The notes beneath the pieces were generated by a model. The model searched no databases, was not told where the DNA came from, and was given only the letters and a program-made list of their open reading frames with translations. This document shows positions 1-10,158 of a stretch of 64,000 bases of DNA, one piece after another. Position 1 is the first letter of the stretch, and each line of letters starts with the position of its first letter. The stretch spans positions 340,231-404,230 of the forward strand of contig CAWKFA010000016.1 of the NCBI GenBank assembly GCA_963848825.1, given 5' to 3'. Both the position numbers and the translations under genes were made by a program. This DNA comes from CAVVSQ01 sp963848825 (lineage in GTDB: Bacteria; Planctomycetota; Planctomycetia; Gemmatales; Gemmataceae).

Positions 1-2877
1 CACGGCATATTGGCGGATCGCCGGGAGAGGCGTTGCAATGACTCCTTGGCTTCTTCGGTTTCGCGCGATCCCGGCGCTCCGCCGGCAAGCGACTCCAGGA
101 CAGCCTGGGCTTCGGGAGAACCAATCCGCTCCAGGGCCATGATTGCCCGGATGGTTCGCAGAGTTTCTGGTCCGGGGACATCAGAAATTGCTTTCAAGAT
201 TTGCTCCAAACGGCGGCGTGTTTCCAACGGCGGGTTTCCTTTCATCGCATTTTGAAGACGTATCTGAACCTGGTCTCCGAGCTTCTCCAGCTCCGTTGTG
301 GCCGATTGACGAACTGTAAACGTTACGCTGTCCAGATCGGCAATCCACCGCTGGATTCTGACCGGGTCAACAACCACAACCGGTGTCAATTGACTGCGAA
401 GAAAAGGCACGGAATGTTTGGGCGAGGAGGTTATGGCCCCGATAGCACGATGTGCCTTGCCCGCGTTGTCGTCCCTGAGACTTAGCCAGACGGACTTCAT
501 GTCATTCGTTCCGAGATTTGCCTCTGGCGCCGGCCTGAAGTTCGCCTGGCCCAGGTCGAAGATCAGAATAGTGCCATCCATGAGTCCGGCGGCCAAGCAG
601 GTGCTGTCCGGTGAGAACGCCAAGGCCTTAACATCAGAATCAAAACCCGAAAATCGGCACAATTCCCGTGCTGTGGCGGTATCCAGGACTCGGATTGGTT
701 GAGACGACGACCGGCCGAAAAACCTGCGTTGGTCTCCCGTTGCCAGTAAATGGCCACCAGGAGACCAGGCGACAGGACCCACCCATCCTTCGTGGTTTTG
801 CACGGCGATCTCTTTACCGGATAGAAGTTCCCAGAGCCCGACGAAGAATTTCGGGCCATTCATTCCGGCCGCCAATATCTTGGCATCAGGAGAAAAACTG
901 AAGAATACTTCATCACTGGTAATGAAGTCCTTGTTTAGGTCCATTTCCATGCGCCCGACAATGCGATCTTGGCCCGTTTGAGTGTTATAAATGATGAGGT
1001 CGTTGTCCTGAACCGCAGCAAAGGTCCTCCCATCCGGAGCCAAAGGGGAAGGCCAGAATCGTCTTTTGTCTACTCGGCAAGCTAAAGTCCACACATGTTC
1101 TTGCATGCCGTTGGCAATGTCCCAATGACGGACGCTCATAATCGGGGGAGCCGAAAGAGCAGACGCCCGATCGCACGTGACCAGCTTGAGACCATCCGGC
1201 AAAAAAATGAAGGAGTTTTCCCACCTGGCGTTTGGTAGCAAGATTGCTGGCGACTCTGTACCCGCCGCGAAATTCCAAATTCGTACCTTCGCACGATCAC
1301 TTTCCAGGCTTGCTAAGTGGTTGCCCTTGGGTGAAAACGCTACCACATGGGCGCCCTCGGCTGAAATACGCGTATTTTTCCATGTCGTGGTGTCCCATGA
1401 AAAGACCTGGCCGAATTTTTCTTGAACGGCTGGTTCCACCCCACCGTGCACGAACTCCCCACCTTCCGCCGAGACGAGAGATTTGCCATCGGGCGAATAG
1501 GCCAGGCTGTTGATCCAGGAATGATGGCCCTGATATTCCGTGAAAAGTTCTTTGCCGCTGTCAAGGTCCCACAACTGTAGTGTAGGGCCAATGGTGCCCA
1601 GCACGACAGTCTTGCCATCGGGAGAAATTGCCATGGACCCGAACATGCCTTCGAAGCCTCTAAAGGTGTGCAGAATCTTACGAGTGCCCAAATGCCAAAC
1701 CCGGACCGTGCCGTCCGCCTCACTGCTGGAAAGCAATTTCTTTCCATCGGGAGTGAAGGCAAGTCCGGTGATTTGTCCCATCCGGTTTGCGTTCAGTTGG
1801 TCTGATTCCTTACCCGTTTCCCAGTGAAACAGAAGAATATGGTCCTGGGTGCCGAAAGCCAACTGATTGCCGTCTGGAGAAAAAACCAGCCCACGAACTT
1901 TAATCGGGTGGTTCAATTTCGTCAGTTGGTGAATCACGCGGTGCAGTTTCCCGGTCGCGAGGTCCCATACTTTAACGCTATGAGTGGAAAACCGCTTTTC
2001 CTCAGCTTGAGGTGGAAGCTTCCGCGGAGGCGGGGGAATCTTCATTTCCTCGGCCGCCACTCGATGGCCGAAGTCCTCTTCCGCGGTGGCCAGGGTTTTA
2101 CCATCTGGGGAGATGGCTAGTGCATAGAAGTTTGCCCCCTGCGTTCCAAGGGACCTAAGGACCCGACCCGCTTTCGTATCGAGAATGACCGGTTGCCCTT
2201 CGTGGCTTTTTCCGTATATAGCGGCGAGAGTTTTGCCATCCGGGGGAAAAACAAAGAGATCCAAATTGTTGGCCCCAGCCCTCACCTTGTGGGAACGAAA
2301 GAGAACGGATCTTCTTGCCGTTTTCCAATTCCCATATGCCAATTTTAGCCTGGTCACCCTCTTCCGCCTCTTCGGAGACGGCTAGCATTAAGCCATCCGG
2401 TGTAACGGCTAGGTTACTGCAGTCATCGGGCGTTAGTTGGCGCCGTTTCTTGCCGGTGGCGGCATCCCAAATCAAAATGCCACAGTAGCGGGAGCTTCCT
2501 ACCAAAGTTTTTCCGTCCGGGGTATAAACCAAGGCACTGGCCCAGCCTTCATGGCGGAATCGTTGTGATCCCAGCCGGGCAATCGCCCCTGGCGGCAGCG
2601 GATCCCCGTATTGGTCTTTGGTGACGATGGTTTCTTTCTTCTCACGGACGTCCGCCGACTTCTTCGGAACGGCTGCCTCGCCGCTCCGTCCAGACCTGCC
2701 GCCTCTGTCGCCACCCGGCCATACTCTGACCACCCAACCCCACCAACGACCAACCCAAGCCCCATCACCATGAAGACCAATTTTGCTTTCATCCAAAACA
2801 TCCCCCTCGCCGCCTGTTCCGCCAGGACCAAAACGTTCGCAGAAATACGCCCCCCACCACTGCCTTCCCCGCAACAA
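1..2877 (-). CDS. WD40-repeat region of an ECF sigma/WD40 fusion protein (3' end at or just beyond left edge)
   Basis: From about 2300 down to base 1 one minus-strand frame stays open. It encodes a beta-propeller with many WD40-type units, recognisable by recurring 'SPDGK' or 'TPDGK' turns followed by 'W(D/E)...G' strands (around 2525, 2235, 2110, 1870, 1745, 1625 and 1490). The last ~150 residues are a helical tail with 'ALERIGSPEAQAVLE', as found at the C-terminus of planctomycete WD40 proteins. The segment upstream (2300-2877) is the same propeller in another frame, so one indel lies near 2295-2300. Upstream it joins the sigma-factor domain at 2789-3585, giving a protein of about 1190 residues. 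A membrane-spanning stretch ('GLGLVVGGVGW', near 2770) lies between the two, so the propeller is probably extracytoplasmic. The stop codon is not in the window. Inferred role: sensor domain of a membrane-anchored regulator. Confidence 0.8.
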
Positions 2878-3585
2878 CCAGCGCCGCCGCCTTCACCGTT
2901 TTGATCGTCAGTGCCGCAGGCAGTGGCGCCGCCTTAGCCGTCTCAGCCAGCACCGACAAGCAGGGCTGCGCCGCCCAAGGTGATGCCGCGCCGCTCCACT
3001 TGGCGTCGAAGCAATTCGAGGGCCTTGGTGAGGCGGCTTTCGAGCGAGCTTTTCGGGCAGCCGAGTTCGCGGGCGGCCTGTTCGTAGCTTTTGCGTTCCA
3101 GGTAGCAGAGCATGATCGGTCGCACGGTACTTTTCCGCCAGGGTTCCGATACGCTTCGTCCAGGATCGAGCGAAGTTCCTGCGCTGCCAGGGGATCGTTG
3201 GGCTGTTCGGCCCGCATGGTTGCTGCCGCCCTATCCCGTTTGCGACGGGCGGCGTCCTGTGCCCGTGCTTTTAACGCGATATTCCGGGCTACGCCGTACA
3301 GCCAGCTTCCCACCGATTCTTTGCGCTTGATCGAGCCGGGCCGGCACACCAAAACCAGAAAGGCGGCTTGCAAGGCATCCTCGGCATGGTGCCGGTCGCC
3401 AAGCAACCGTCAACACACGCTGAAGAGCACGGGACCATGTCGCCGCACGAGGAAGGTGAAGGCGCTTCGTCCCGATTGGCTAAAAAGCGCTCCAAAAGCT
3501 CGTGATCCGACAGATTGGTAGTTCCCTGAAGCGCGCAAGCTCCTTGAAGAAGTCGCAGAACGTCGCTCGATACAGATTCCGGCAT
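2789..3585 (-). pseudogene. ECF-type sigma-70 family domain, N-terminal part of the WD40 fusion, frameshifted
   Basis: The pieces read in order as an ECF sigma factor. 'HELLERFLANRDEA' is followed by region 2 ('RLLGDRHHAEDALQAAF', 'VGSWLYGVARNIALKARA'), a short linker, and region 4 with its helix-turn-helix ('YEQAARELGCPKSSLESRL', 'RRGITL'). A Lys/Ala-rich stretch and a membrane helix then lead into the WD40 region. The reading frame changes several times, near 3450, 3155, 3135, 2960, 2840 and 2720. There is also an in-frame TGA near 3410 where the family expects Arg-Arg before LLGD, which fits a CGA to TGA change. The gene is either decayed or the local sequence is poor; many other genes here carry similar indels, so assembly error is at least as likely. 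Family role: promoter recognition by RNA polymerase, usually in signal-responsive transcription. Confidence 0.65.
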
Positions 3586-3628
3586 GATCCCGTGCCTCCC
3601 ATGGGACGCTTTACCTTTATAGTCCCAG

Positions 3629-3696
3629 CCGAAGGCGTTTCGTACGAAACAATTTTGGAAATCTGCAATAAATGTTCGGTGGTGAGGTAGGTACGA
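3629..3696 (-). promoter_or_regulatory. Conserved leader/operator-like element, copy 1 (upstream of the ECF-WD40 gene)
   Basis: This 68-base block is nearly repeated at 6060-6126, with about nine differences by eye. Both copies lie 40-45 bases upstream of a minus-strand start codon in the same orientation. It contains the perfect 14-base palindrome GTTTCGTACGAAAC. Placement before two otherwise unrelated genes suggests a shared promoter or operator. GAAAC-like boxes occur in ECF -35 elements, so sigma-factor autoregulation is possible, but that is inference. Confidence 0.45.
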
Positions 3697-3764
3697 GGCT
3701 CGCCAACAAGCCGTTTTTCCCTGGACGTAACCGTGCCCCGCCCTTCAAAAGGCAAGACAAACCT

Positions 3765-3985
3765 GCATTTTTACACCGAAGGTGTTACATCCCAAAGCCC
3801 AGCGTCGCGCTGGCGCACGCTGGGTTCCCGGTCGCCACCCATTCTTACACCGAAGGTGTTACATCACCGCCTGCCGACAAGGTGATCTAACCCCTTCGGG
3901 GTATGGGGTCCTCCGGTTTACGACCCCCAGGGGTGATCGCGCGACCCTGGGCTGTGGGATGTAACACCTTCGGTGTAAACATTAC
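3765..3985. repeat. Cluster of intergenic palindromic repeats
   Basis: The 21-base unit TTACACCGAAGGTGTTACATC occurs at 3771-3791 and 3845-3865, and inverted at 3958-3978. Each copy folds as ACACC-GAA-GGTGT. Further hairpins lie between them: TAACCCCTTCGGGGTA at 3888-3903, CCCAGCGT/ACGCTGGG at 3798-3824, and a dyad around 3925-3955 built on CCCCAGGGGT and ACCCTGGG. No coding potential is evident in 3700-4077. The cluster resembles REP-like or miniature mobile elements and sits between a gene ending at 4078 and one starting at 3585, both on the minus strand. Confidence 0.7.
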
Positions 3986-4077
3986 ACACGTGAGCCTGGT
4001 CTGTTGCCACGAGTCTCGGACCTTTTACGTCCCAATGCCCGAAGCCGGTTTGGTCAGGATTGAATATGGCGAGGTCG

Positions 4078-6020
4078 TTATTCCAGGTGATAGGGCACGC
4101 TGCTTACAACAATTCCCGTCCGGTAAAGCAGTGCGGTTTTCAGCAAGAGGATGGGCTGATTGTGCAAGAATTGCTGCCACCAGTGCGTCGTCACGAATTC
4201 CGGCAGCAGGACGGTCACCACGACTTCGCCGCGGCTCGCCTCCATCGTATTGATGTATTCGATTAGCACCCCGACAAAAGCTCGGTAGGGGGACGGCAGT
4301 ACTTTGAGAGGGATCCCACTATGGAGTTTTTCCCAGTCGCTCAGTACCTGGGCAGTTTCGGCCGGTTCTACTTCGACGTAGACTGCTTGCACTTCTCGTG
4401 ACAGCCCGAGGGCATATTCGAGGACCGGAATCATGCCCCGATGGACGTGGACCACGGGGATGATCACGCGGTTGTGCCTCGGGGTCAGGGATGGTACGTT
4501 GCCGAGCTTTATCCGCGCGGATGTTGCTGTAGTAGTGGTGAATGCCCCGGAACATCATGACAAGCAGGGGTACGATAACTACCACGATCCAGGCGCCGTG
4601 AATAAACTTGGTCAACAGGAAAACGAGGAGCACGAGCGCGGTTGCCACGGCTCCGAGAGCGTTGATGACAATTGCCTTTCGCCAGCCCCCCTGGGGGGGG
4701 GGGGGGGGGGGCCCCCCGCTTACCTGAGAGCCACCAGTGCCGTACCATGCCCGCCTGCGAGAGCGTAAACGACAGGAATACGCCCACGGCATATAGTGGG
4801 ATGAGCCGGGAGGTATCACCGTTAAAGACCCACGCCAATAACGCCGAGAAAAAAGCCAGCACGAGGATGCCATTGGAAAAGACCAGGCGGTCGCCCACGT
4901 GCGTGAACTGTTGCGGCAGAAAGTGGTCGCGAGCCATCAGGCTGGCCAAACGCGGAAAGTCAGCGAACGAGGTGTTCGCTGCTAACACCAAAATCGCCGC
5001 CGTCGCTGCTTGTACGAGATAGTAAGCCCAGCCCATAAGCGGGTCGGCAAAGACGATGCGGGCAAGCTGCGAGACGACCGTCTCGTCTTGCCGAGGCTCC
5101 ACGCCATACAAGTAGGCCAGCCCACCGGTACCCAGAAACATGATCGTGAGCAAACATGCCATCCACAAGAGCGTCGTGGCGGCGTTCCGCGACTCCGGAG
5201 GGCGAAAGGCCGGCACGCCGTTGGAGATCGCTTCCACGCCAGTCAGGGCCGTACAGCCGTTGGCGAAAGCGCTCAGAATGAGAAGCAAGCTTAATGGCTG
5301 AAGTGCATAGCCGTCCGCATGACGCGCAGTTTCGCCTGCCGGGATCGCCAGCGTGCCAGGATTCAGAGCGTAATACCCAAGTCCCCAGACGATCATGCCG
5401 AGGAAACTGAACAGGAATATGTACGTCGGCACCGCGAAGATGCTCCCCGACTGCCTGATGCCGCGCAAATTGGCCAGGGCGACAAGGGCGATCATGCCGA
5501 TGCACAAGGAGGACCTGTGTCCCGCCAACCAGGCGAAGCTCGTACCCTGCGCCGCCGACGTGACCGCCTCCACGCCGGCGGCGACGGAGACCGACACGGT
5601 CAGAACATAGTCCACCAACAGCGCCGCGGCGGCCGTCAACCCCGCTGCCGTGCCGAGGTTCTCCTTCGCCACGATATACGCACCGCCACCCGATGGATAA
5701 GCGTGGACGGTCTGGCGGTAACTGGAGGTTACCAACCAGAGCAGACCAGCAATAACCAGAGAGATCGGCAGCACATAAAAAAAAGGGCCGTTGTCGTGGG
5801 CATACGCAGCCGCGACGGCCAGAACCAGCAGTATCTCCTCGCTGGCATAAGCGACCGACGACAGAGCGTCCGAAGCAAACACCGCCAGCGCTACCCGTTT
5901 TGTCAGCCGTTCGTCAGCCGCCTGGGAAGTCCGGAGCGGTTCTCCGACCAGGAACCGTTTCAAAGCGTTGTGCACGGAAAAACTCCGGGGCCGATGAATC
6001 CGATCCGCGGGTAGGAACAT
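4078..6020 (-). CDS. APC-family permease, KimA (YdaO)-like, with C-terminal USP-like domain; frameshifted
   Basis: The N-terminal two thirds (4720-6020) is an APC-superfamily transporter with about eleven hydrophobic helices. It carries the subgroup signatures 'FASDALSSVAYASEEIL' and 'YPSGGGAYIVAKENLG'. The last helices ('ALGAVATALVLLVFL', 'GAWIVVVIVPLLVMMF') continue in a second frame after a 19-G/C homopolymer at 4693-4711. The soluble C-terminus ('IIPVVHVHRGMIPVLEYA' to 'SVPYHLE') is in a third frame from about 4475. Together they give about 645 residues, matching the KimA group, in which a transporter core is followed by a cytoplasmic universal-stress-like domain. B. subtilis KimA is a proton-coupled K+ importer; that substrate here is inferred. 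The start could be slightly downstream, because homologues usually begin near 'LKRFLVG'. Confidence 0.8.
4693..4711. repeat. 19-G homopolymer inside the APC permease gene
   Basis: Nineteen consecutive G on the plus strand (C on the coding strand), followed by six C at 4712-4717. The tract lies between the codons for the penultimate and last transmembrane helices. It is exactly where the reading frame of the permease is lost. Confidence 0.95.
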
Positions 6021-6059
6021 GATACCCGTGGCCGCGCAGACAAGCCACTTTCCTTCCGT

Positions 6060-6126
6060 CCGAAGGCGTTTCGGACGAAACGATTTTGGGAATCGGCAAA
6101 AATATTCGGTGGTGAGGTGGGTATGA
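6060..6126 (-). promoter_or_regulatory. Conserved leader/operator-like element, copy 2 (upstream of the KimA-like permease)
   Basis: Near-identical to 3629-3696 and placed 40 bases upstream of the permease start in the same orientation. The central palindrome reads GTTTCGGACGAAAC here, one base off perfect symmetry. Both copies keep the AT-rich centre (AAAATATTC or AATAAATGTTC) that could serve as a -10 region. Confidence 0.45.
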
Positions 6127-6304
6127 AGCCGCCCTGACGTGGCGAGTGTTTTATCAAATCTCCGAAAGCTTTCTGCTGGCCAACAGTGCGCCGAGATGAG
6201 ACGATGGCGTAAGTATTAGTCCCTCCTGGAACCAGGGCCAGCGGCGTTTTCTCCGAAATTGCTTGCTGGCTTCCCTACCCGACAACACAGCCAAGGCAGA
6301 GCGC

Positions 6305-8387
6305 ATGTTCTCGGCCATTTTTCGCTTTGAGTTGCTACGAGCTGGCCGGCGCGGCCGCGGGTATTTTCTGCGGTGGATATATGCCGTGTTCCTGTTGCGC
6401 AAATTGCCAGGTTGCTTGTTATTTCCCCCGCATCCTGGGGTGCGGGCCTCACGCTACCCGGGTTCCACTCGTTTCTCGAGAGTTTTTTCTTTCAACATTG
6501 CGTGTTTGTCGCATTGCTCGTGCCGCCCCTGGTTTGCGGGGCCATCACCGAGGAAAAGACGCGTGGCACGCTGCAACATTTGCTCACGGCGTGCAACGAG
6601 CCCGGCGCCATCATCGGCGGAAAACTCCTGTTTCATTTGTTTCAACTGGCCACGTGGCTCTTGTTTAGCTTGCCGGTTTTTTGTTTCTTCGCCGGCGTGG
6701 CAAGAGACGTAACCTTCCCCGTTGCCGTCATGGTTAGTTCGCTGGCGTTGGCCTCCGGAATTGCCGGCCTCGGCATGCTGATGTCCGTCTGGTGCCGGAC
6801 TACGCGCGACGCCCTTTTAAGTGTCTACCTGATCTTGGGAATTACCCTGGTCCTGGCTCCGCCCCTCGCCGACACGTTTTGGTGGTTTCACTGGCTCAAC
6901 CCGGGGGCTGTCCTATCTTTACGCGACCCTACTCTGCGTTGGCGGCACCTGATCCAATTCCTGGTGCCCTGTTTATACTTTTGTATCCTCTTCTCCTTGT
7001 TGGCAGCCGCGCGGCTACGTCAGGCCTATCGACGCCAACTTCAGGTCTTCGGGCTGCCCAAGTCTGGCGGGTGGCTAGCGCAACACGGTCCCGTGCTGGG
7101 CAATCCTGTTTTGTGGCGGGAGCAGTGGGTGGCGCGCATCGCTCCTCTCGCCTTGCTCCATACCGTGCCGCGTTGGTTCGGTGTCCTCACGGTCATCGCG
7201 GCATCGGCTGCAGCGATTGCTATTCTTCTGATTGGTCCGCTCGACCTTTCTAATCCTGCGTTGAACGCCATCGTCCTGGGCCGATGGGCAAAGTTAACCG
7301 TGGCCTTACGGCCGAATGTCGCTGACGCTTTCTTGTGCGAGGGGTTGGCGGCAATCATGATCCTGACCTTCGTCGTCGCCATTGGCGCTTCGGCTTCGAT
7401 CACCGAGGAAAAGGAAAAAGGGACCTGGCTACCCCTGATGGTGACGACAATGGCAACCCAGGAGATCGTTACGGGCAAGTACAGAGGAATACTCTTGGCC
7501 TGTAGGCCATACGTGGCGGCACACGCCGCCGCGACGATACTTCCTGCCCTTTTCCTTGCGCTGGGGCGATCACGATTGCAGTGATATCCTCTTTTGTCAT
7601 GCACTTGGTGGTCACTGTAGGCAGCGCGGTTGGCCTATGGTGTTCCTCCCGGGCCACCACCTCCTGGCGAAGTCTAGCTATGACACTCACGTTTTTCTAT
7701 CTGGGCTTGGTGCCAGGCTTATTATTCTGGGCCAGCGTGATGGTCCAGCTTTTCACTAACCTATTTCCGATGCGCGGGTTGCCCTCTTGGATGGTCGCGC
7801 CACCCAGCCCTTGGTCATTGGCCGCGTGCGTAGGCCTGTCATCCTTCTGGATTGTGGCGTCCGACTTGAAGGCTTCCATAGTGGCCCGCGTAAGCCGCAA
7901 GGATCGCTGGGAAATGGGCTTCGACGACGCCCACCACAGCCAGGACAACAAAGCCGGCCAAGAAGTGGACGCGTGGGAAACACCGTCCGATGAGGAGACC
8001 GGTGCCACGCCGGCCATTGCGGCATCGTCGGCAAATCAAATCAGCGACACGTTGTCCCTGGTGGCATCTCGCGAGATGGAGCGAGCGGAGTTGGCCCGGG
8101 CCCGGGATGACCAGAAAACCGCCGTCAAGCATTTCTTGGGCGCAGCCCATATGTACCTCGTGCTTGCGGAAGAATACGCGGACAATGCCCAATTCGAATT
8201 GGCCATGCGGAGCCGTAAATATGCCGTGTCGTGCTTCTGGCGGGCCGGACATGAACTTCAAGCACGCCTTCTGTTCGAGGAATTAAGAAAAGAAGAACTC
8301 TTCATCTCCACGGGGATCGACGCCGTCGTCCAGGGTTCCGAACCGAGCCAATCCGGATGGGGTCCGTACGATTCACGCCAGGGCTGA
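6305..8387 (+). CDS. ABC-2 type transporter permease with an unusual hydrophilic C-terminal tail; frameshifted
   Basis: This is a two-half integral membrane protein. Each half carries the ABC-2 permease hallmark after its first helix: 'ITEEKTRGTLQHLL' near 6550 and 'ITEEKEKGTWLPLM' near 7405. They are followed by hydrophobic helices. The first frame runs from ATG 6305 to about 6385, then 6385-7570, then 7570 to the stop at 8387, so there are two indels. The last ~170 residues, from about 7870, are hydrophilic. They begin with an acidic low-complexity linker and end in helices resembling one or two TPR units ('AAHMYLVLAEEYADNAQF'). No ATP-binding subunit is adjacent in the window, so the substrate and partner are unknown. 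Confidence 0.7.
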
Positions 8388-8531
8388 ACCGCAACAAACC
8401 ATGGCGCAGTGACACGCGAATTATGTCCGGCTGCGCCGACGACGTGTACCGAGCTCTTAGTGGCGATCAATGACGCCATACCCGCGTGCTGGCCCCCTCC
8501 CCCCATTGCTCGAACAGACACTGCGGCCCGA

Positions 8532-9776
8532 CTAGGACCGGGGCAGCGAAGGGGGCACTGTCGAACTGGCCTTGTCATTCGCTTGGATTTCCTTGTGCTC
8601 GTCGCTGACAATGATCCGGGGTGTTACCAGCAGGATGGTGGTACACGCTTCCCGACTGTAGCTGACGGCGTTGAGAATTCCAGCCCACGCAAGGACTTGT
8701 GCCGCTATGCCTGGGTCTGCGTCTATCCGGGTCTGGCGTTGCTCCTTGCCGGCCACGATAAGCGCGGTTTTGCCGGCAGGTATGCCGAATTTCTGATCGA
8801 CAATCTGGGTGGCGATTTGCGGTTGTTGCACAAACATCTGATAAACGGTGTTTTTTCCTTTTTCCGTTTGCTCGGGAACTGGGATTTGCAAGGGGATTAG
8901 CGGCACCGGCTCCGTTACAGTTGTCCGCTTAACGTGCAGGTCGACAAGCACAGTTTGGCGATCGGCGGACACCGTCGGGCATACGGTAGATCTGAAGCCA
9001 ATCGGCATGGGCACATTGTTGGGCGTGAGGAAGGTCTGGCCGTTGGCCGAGTTAAGATTAAAGCCCGTGATAAAAAACTGATAATCAACTACTGAGATCG
9101 AACCTCGTTGACCGTTATACACGGTTAATTTGGTGCTTGCCAAACTTGGGTGCCATTGTCATTCTTCAAGGCTTCCAGCAATTCGCGAGTCTGGGAGTCC
9201 TCCAAGTAAGTGATTTTGTCGTTGGCATTTGCGTTCATGGCGCCAAGAAATCTATCTCCGTCGGCCTCGGGAACGGAAACCATGCGGAGTTCCATTGAAA
9301 CCTCAACCTCCTGGAGCCGACGCAGGCTGGCCAGCAAGGCAGCAATTTCCTGTTGCGCCTCCTTGGTTTGGCGGACCACCAGTCCCATGCCAAGCGGGAA
9401 AAACTCGATGGAGGCTCGGTTGTCGTTCTTTCGCCAAGACTCCGGAGAGACGACGGAGCAAATGAGCCGTATGAGAGCGTTTTCCATCGTTACATAGGGT
9501 GTCTTCTCTTCCGTAATTCTGGCGGCGCTCCGCCCCGTTGGGGTCATTCACTGCCCTACCGCGGCCGTCATCTTGGGGTTTGGGAGCGTCGAGGTTGTAG
9601 GCAATCGGCACGATCAGGTCGGCGACGGAATAAGTGACTGTGACCAGCTTGAGCTCAGCTTGGTTCTGGGCCGTCTGCGTTTGCGGTGCATTCTTTTTTC
9701 CCTGTTCTGCCTGCGAATAGAGGCACAAGAAAAGCGCAGCACTTACCAACCCGGAAAGCAAGAAAACGCGGCGCAT
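8532..9776 (-). CDS. Exported secretin-like (type II/III secretion family) protein; frameshifted
   Basis: Start chosen at ATG 9776, eight bases after a GGAGGG ribosome site, followed by a signal peptide ('VFLLSGLVSAALFLCLYSQA'). The body reads through three frames, with breaks near 9540 and 9143. It includes 'EIAALLASLRRLQEVEVSMEL', typical of the short N domain before a secretin core, and a C-terminal core ending 'YSREACTTILLVTPRII'. That ending is the secretin signature (tyrosine, Leu-rich strand, VTPRI). The predicted ~410 residues are short for a pore-forming secretin and there is no obvious membrane-rim segment. No other secretion genes are nearby. It may be a planctomycete stand-alone secretin-domain protein whose role is not known. 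Confidence 0.6.
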
Positions 9777-9929
9777 GGGAGGTCCCTCCATGGAAAAAGA
9801 ACACGCTGTGTGCAGCGCAGGGATTGTAAACAGGAGAGGACAAAAAAAGATAGCTGAAAGCTGGCCAGATCGAGATCAATACTGATCTGCGTTTGTTGGG
9901 ATTCACTTTCACTTCCTCGGGGTCCAAAG

Positions 9930-10008
9930 GTACGCACGAAACCCGCCGAAGGTCGGTTTCTCTGGACGCAACCGTGCCCTTGTCACCACCTCCCTCAAAA
10001 AACAAGCC
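9930..10008. repeat. Intergenic block similar to 3688-3764, upstream of the second ECF sigma gene
   Basis: The stretch shares GGTACG, then an exact-but-one 18-base match CTGGACGCAACCGTGCCC (9962-9979; CTGGACGTAACCGTGCCC at 3721-3738), then a similar AAA-rich tail. It also holds a small dyad, GAAACC...GGTTTC (9943-9965). Relative to the downstream sigma genes the two copies are in opposite orientation. The rest of 9777-10158 shows no gene; it is a divergent intergenic region with A/T-rich tracts. Confidence 0.4.
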
Positions 10009-10158
10009 AAACTCCGAAAGCGAGGCACCTCGAACATACGCCTGCCTGGGCCCCGATTCCGCGCGATGATTTTCTTTTTCGCTTTTTTTCATTTTTTTGC
10101 GCCGAACATGCCCTGAGCCTGCTTTATAAGGTAAAAGAGGTGGCGGAGGCGCGGGCAC

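Noticed and set aside
3765..3985. Possible CRISPR array because of repeated 21-base units
   Set aside because: Only three copies, one inverted, with irregular spacing of 50-90 bases and no cas genes.
5319..6014. 231-codon plus-strand frame opposite the KimA-like permease
   Set aside because: Low-complexity Arg/Gln-rich translation without hydrophobic core or motif; shadow of the permease.
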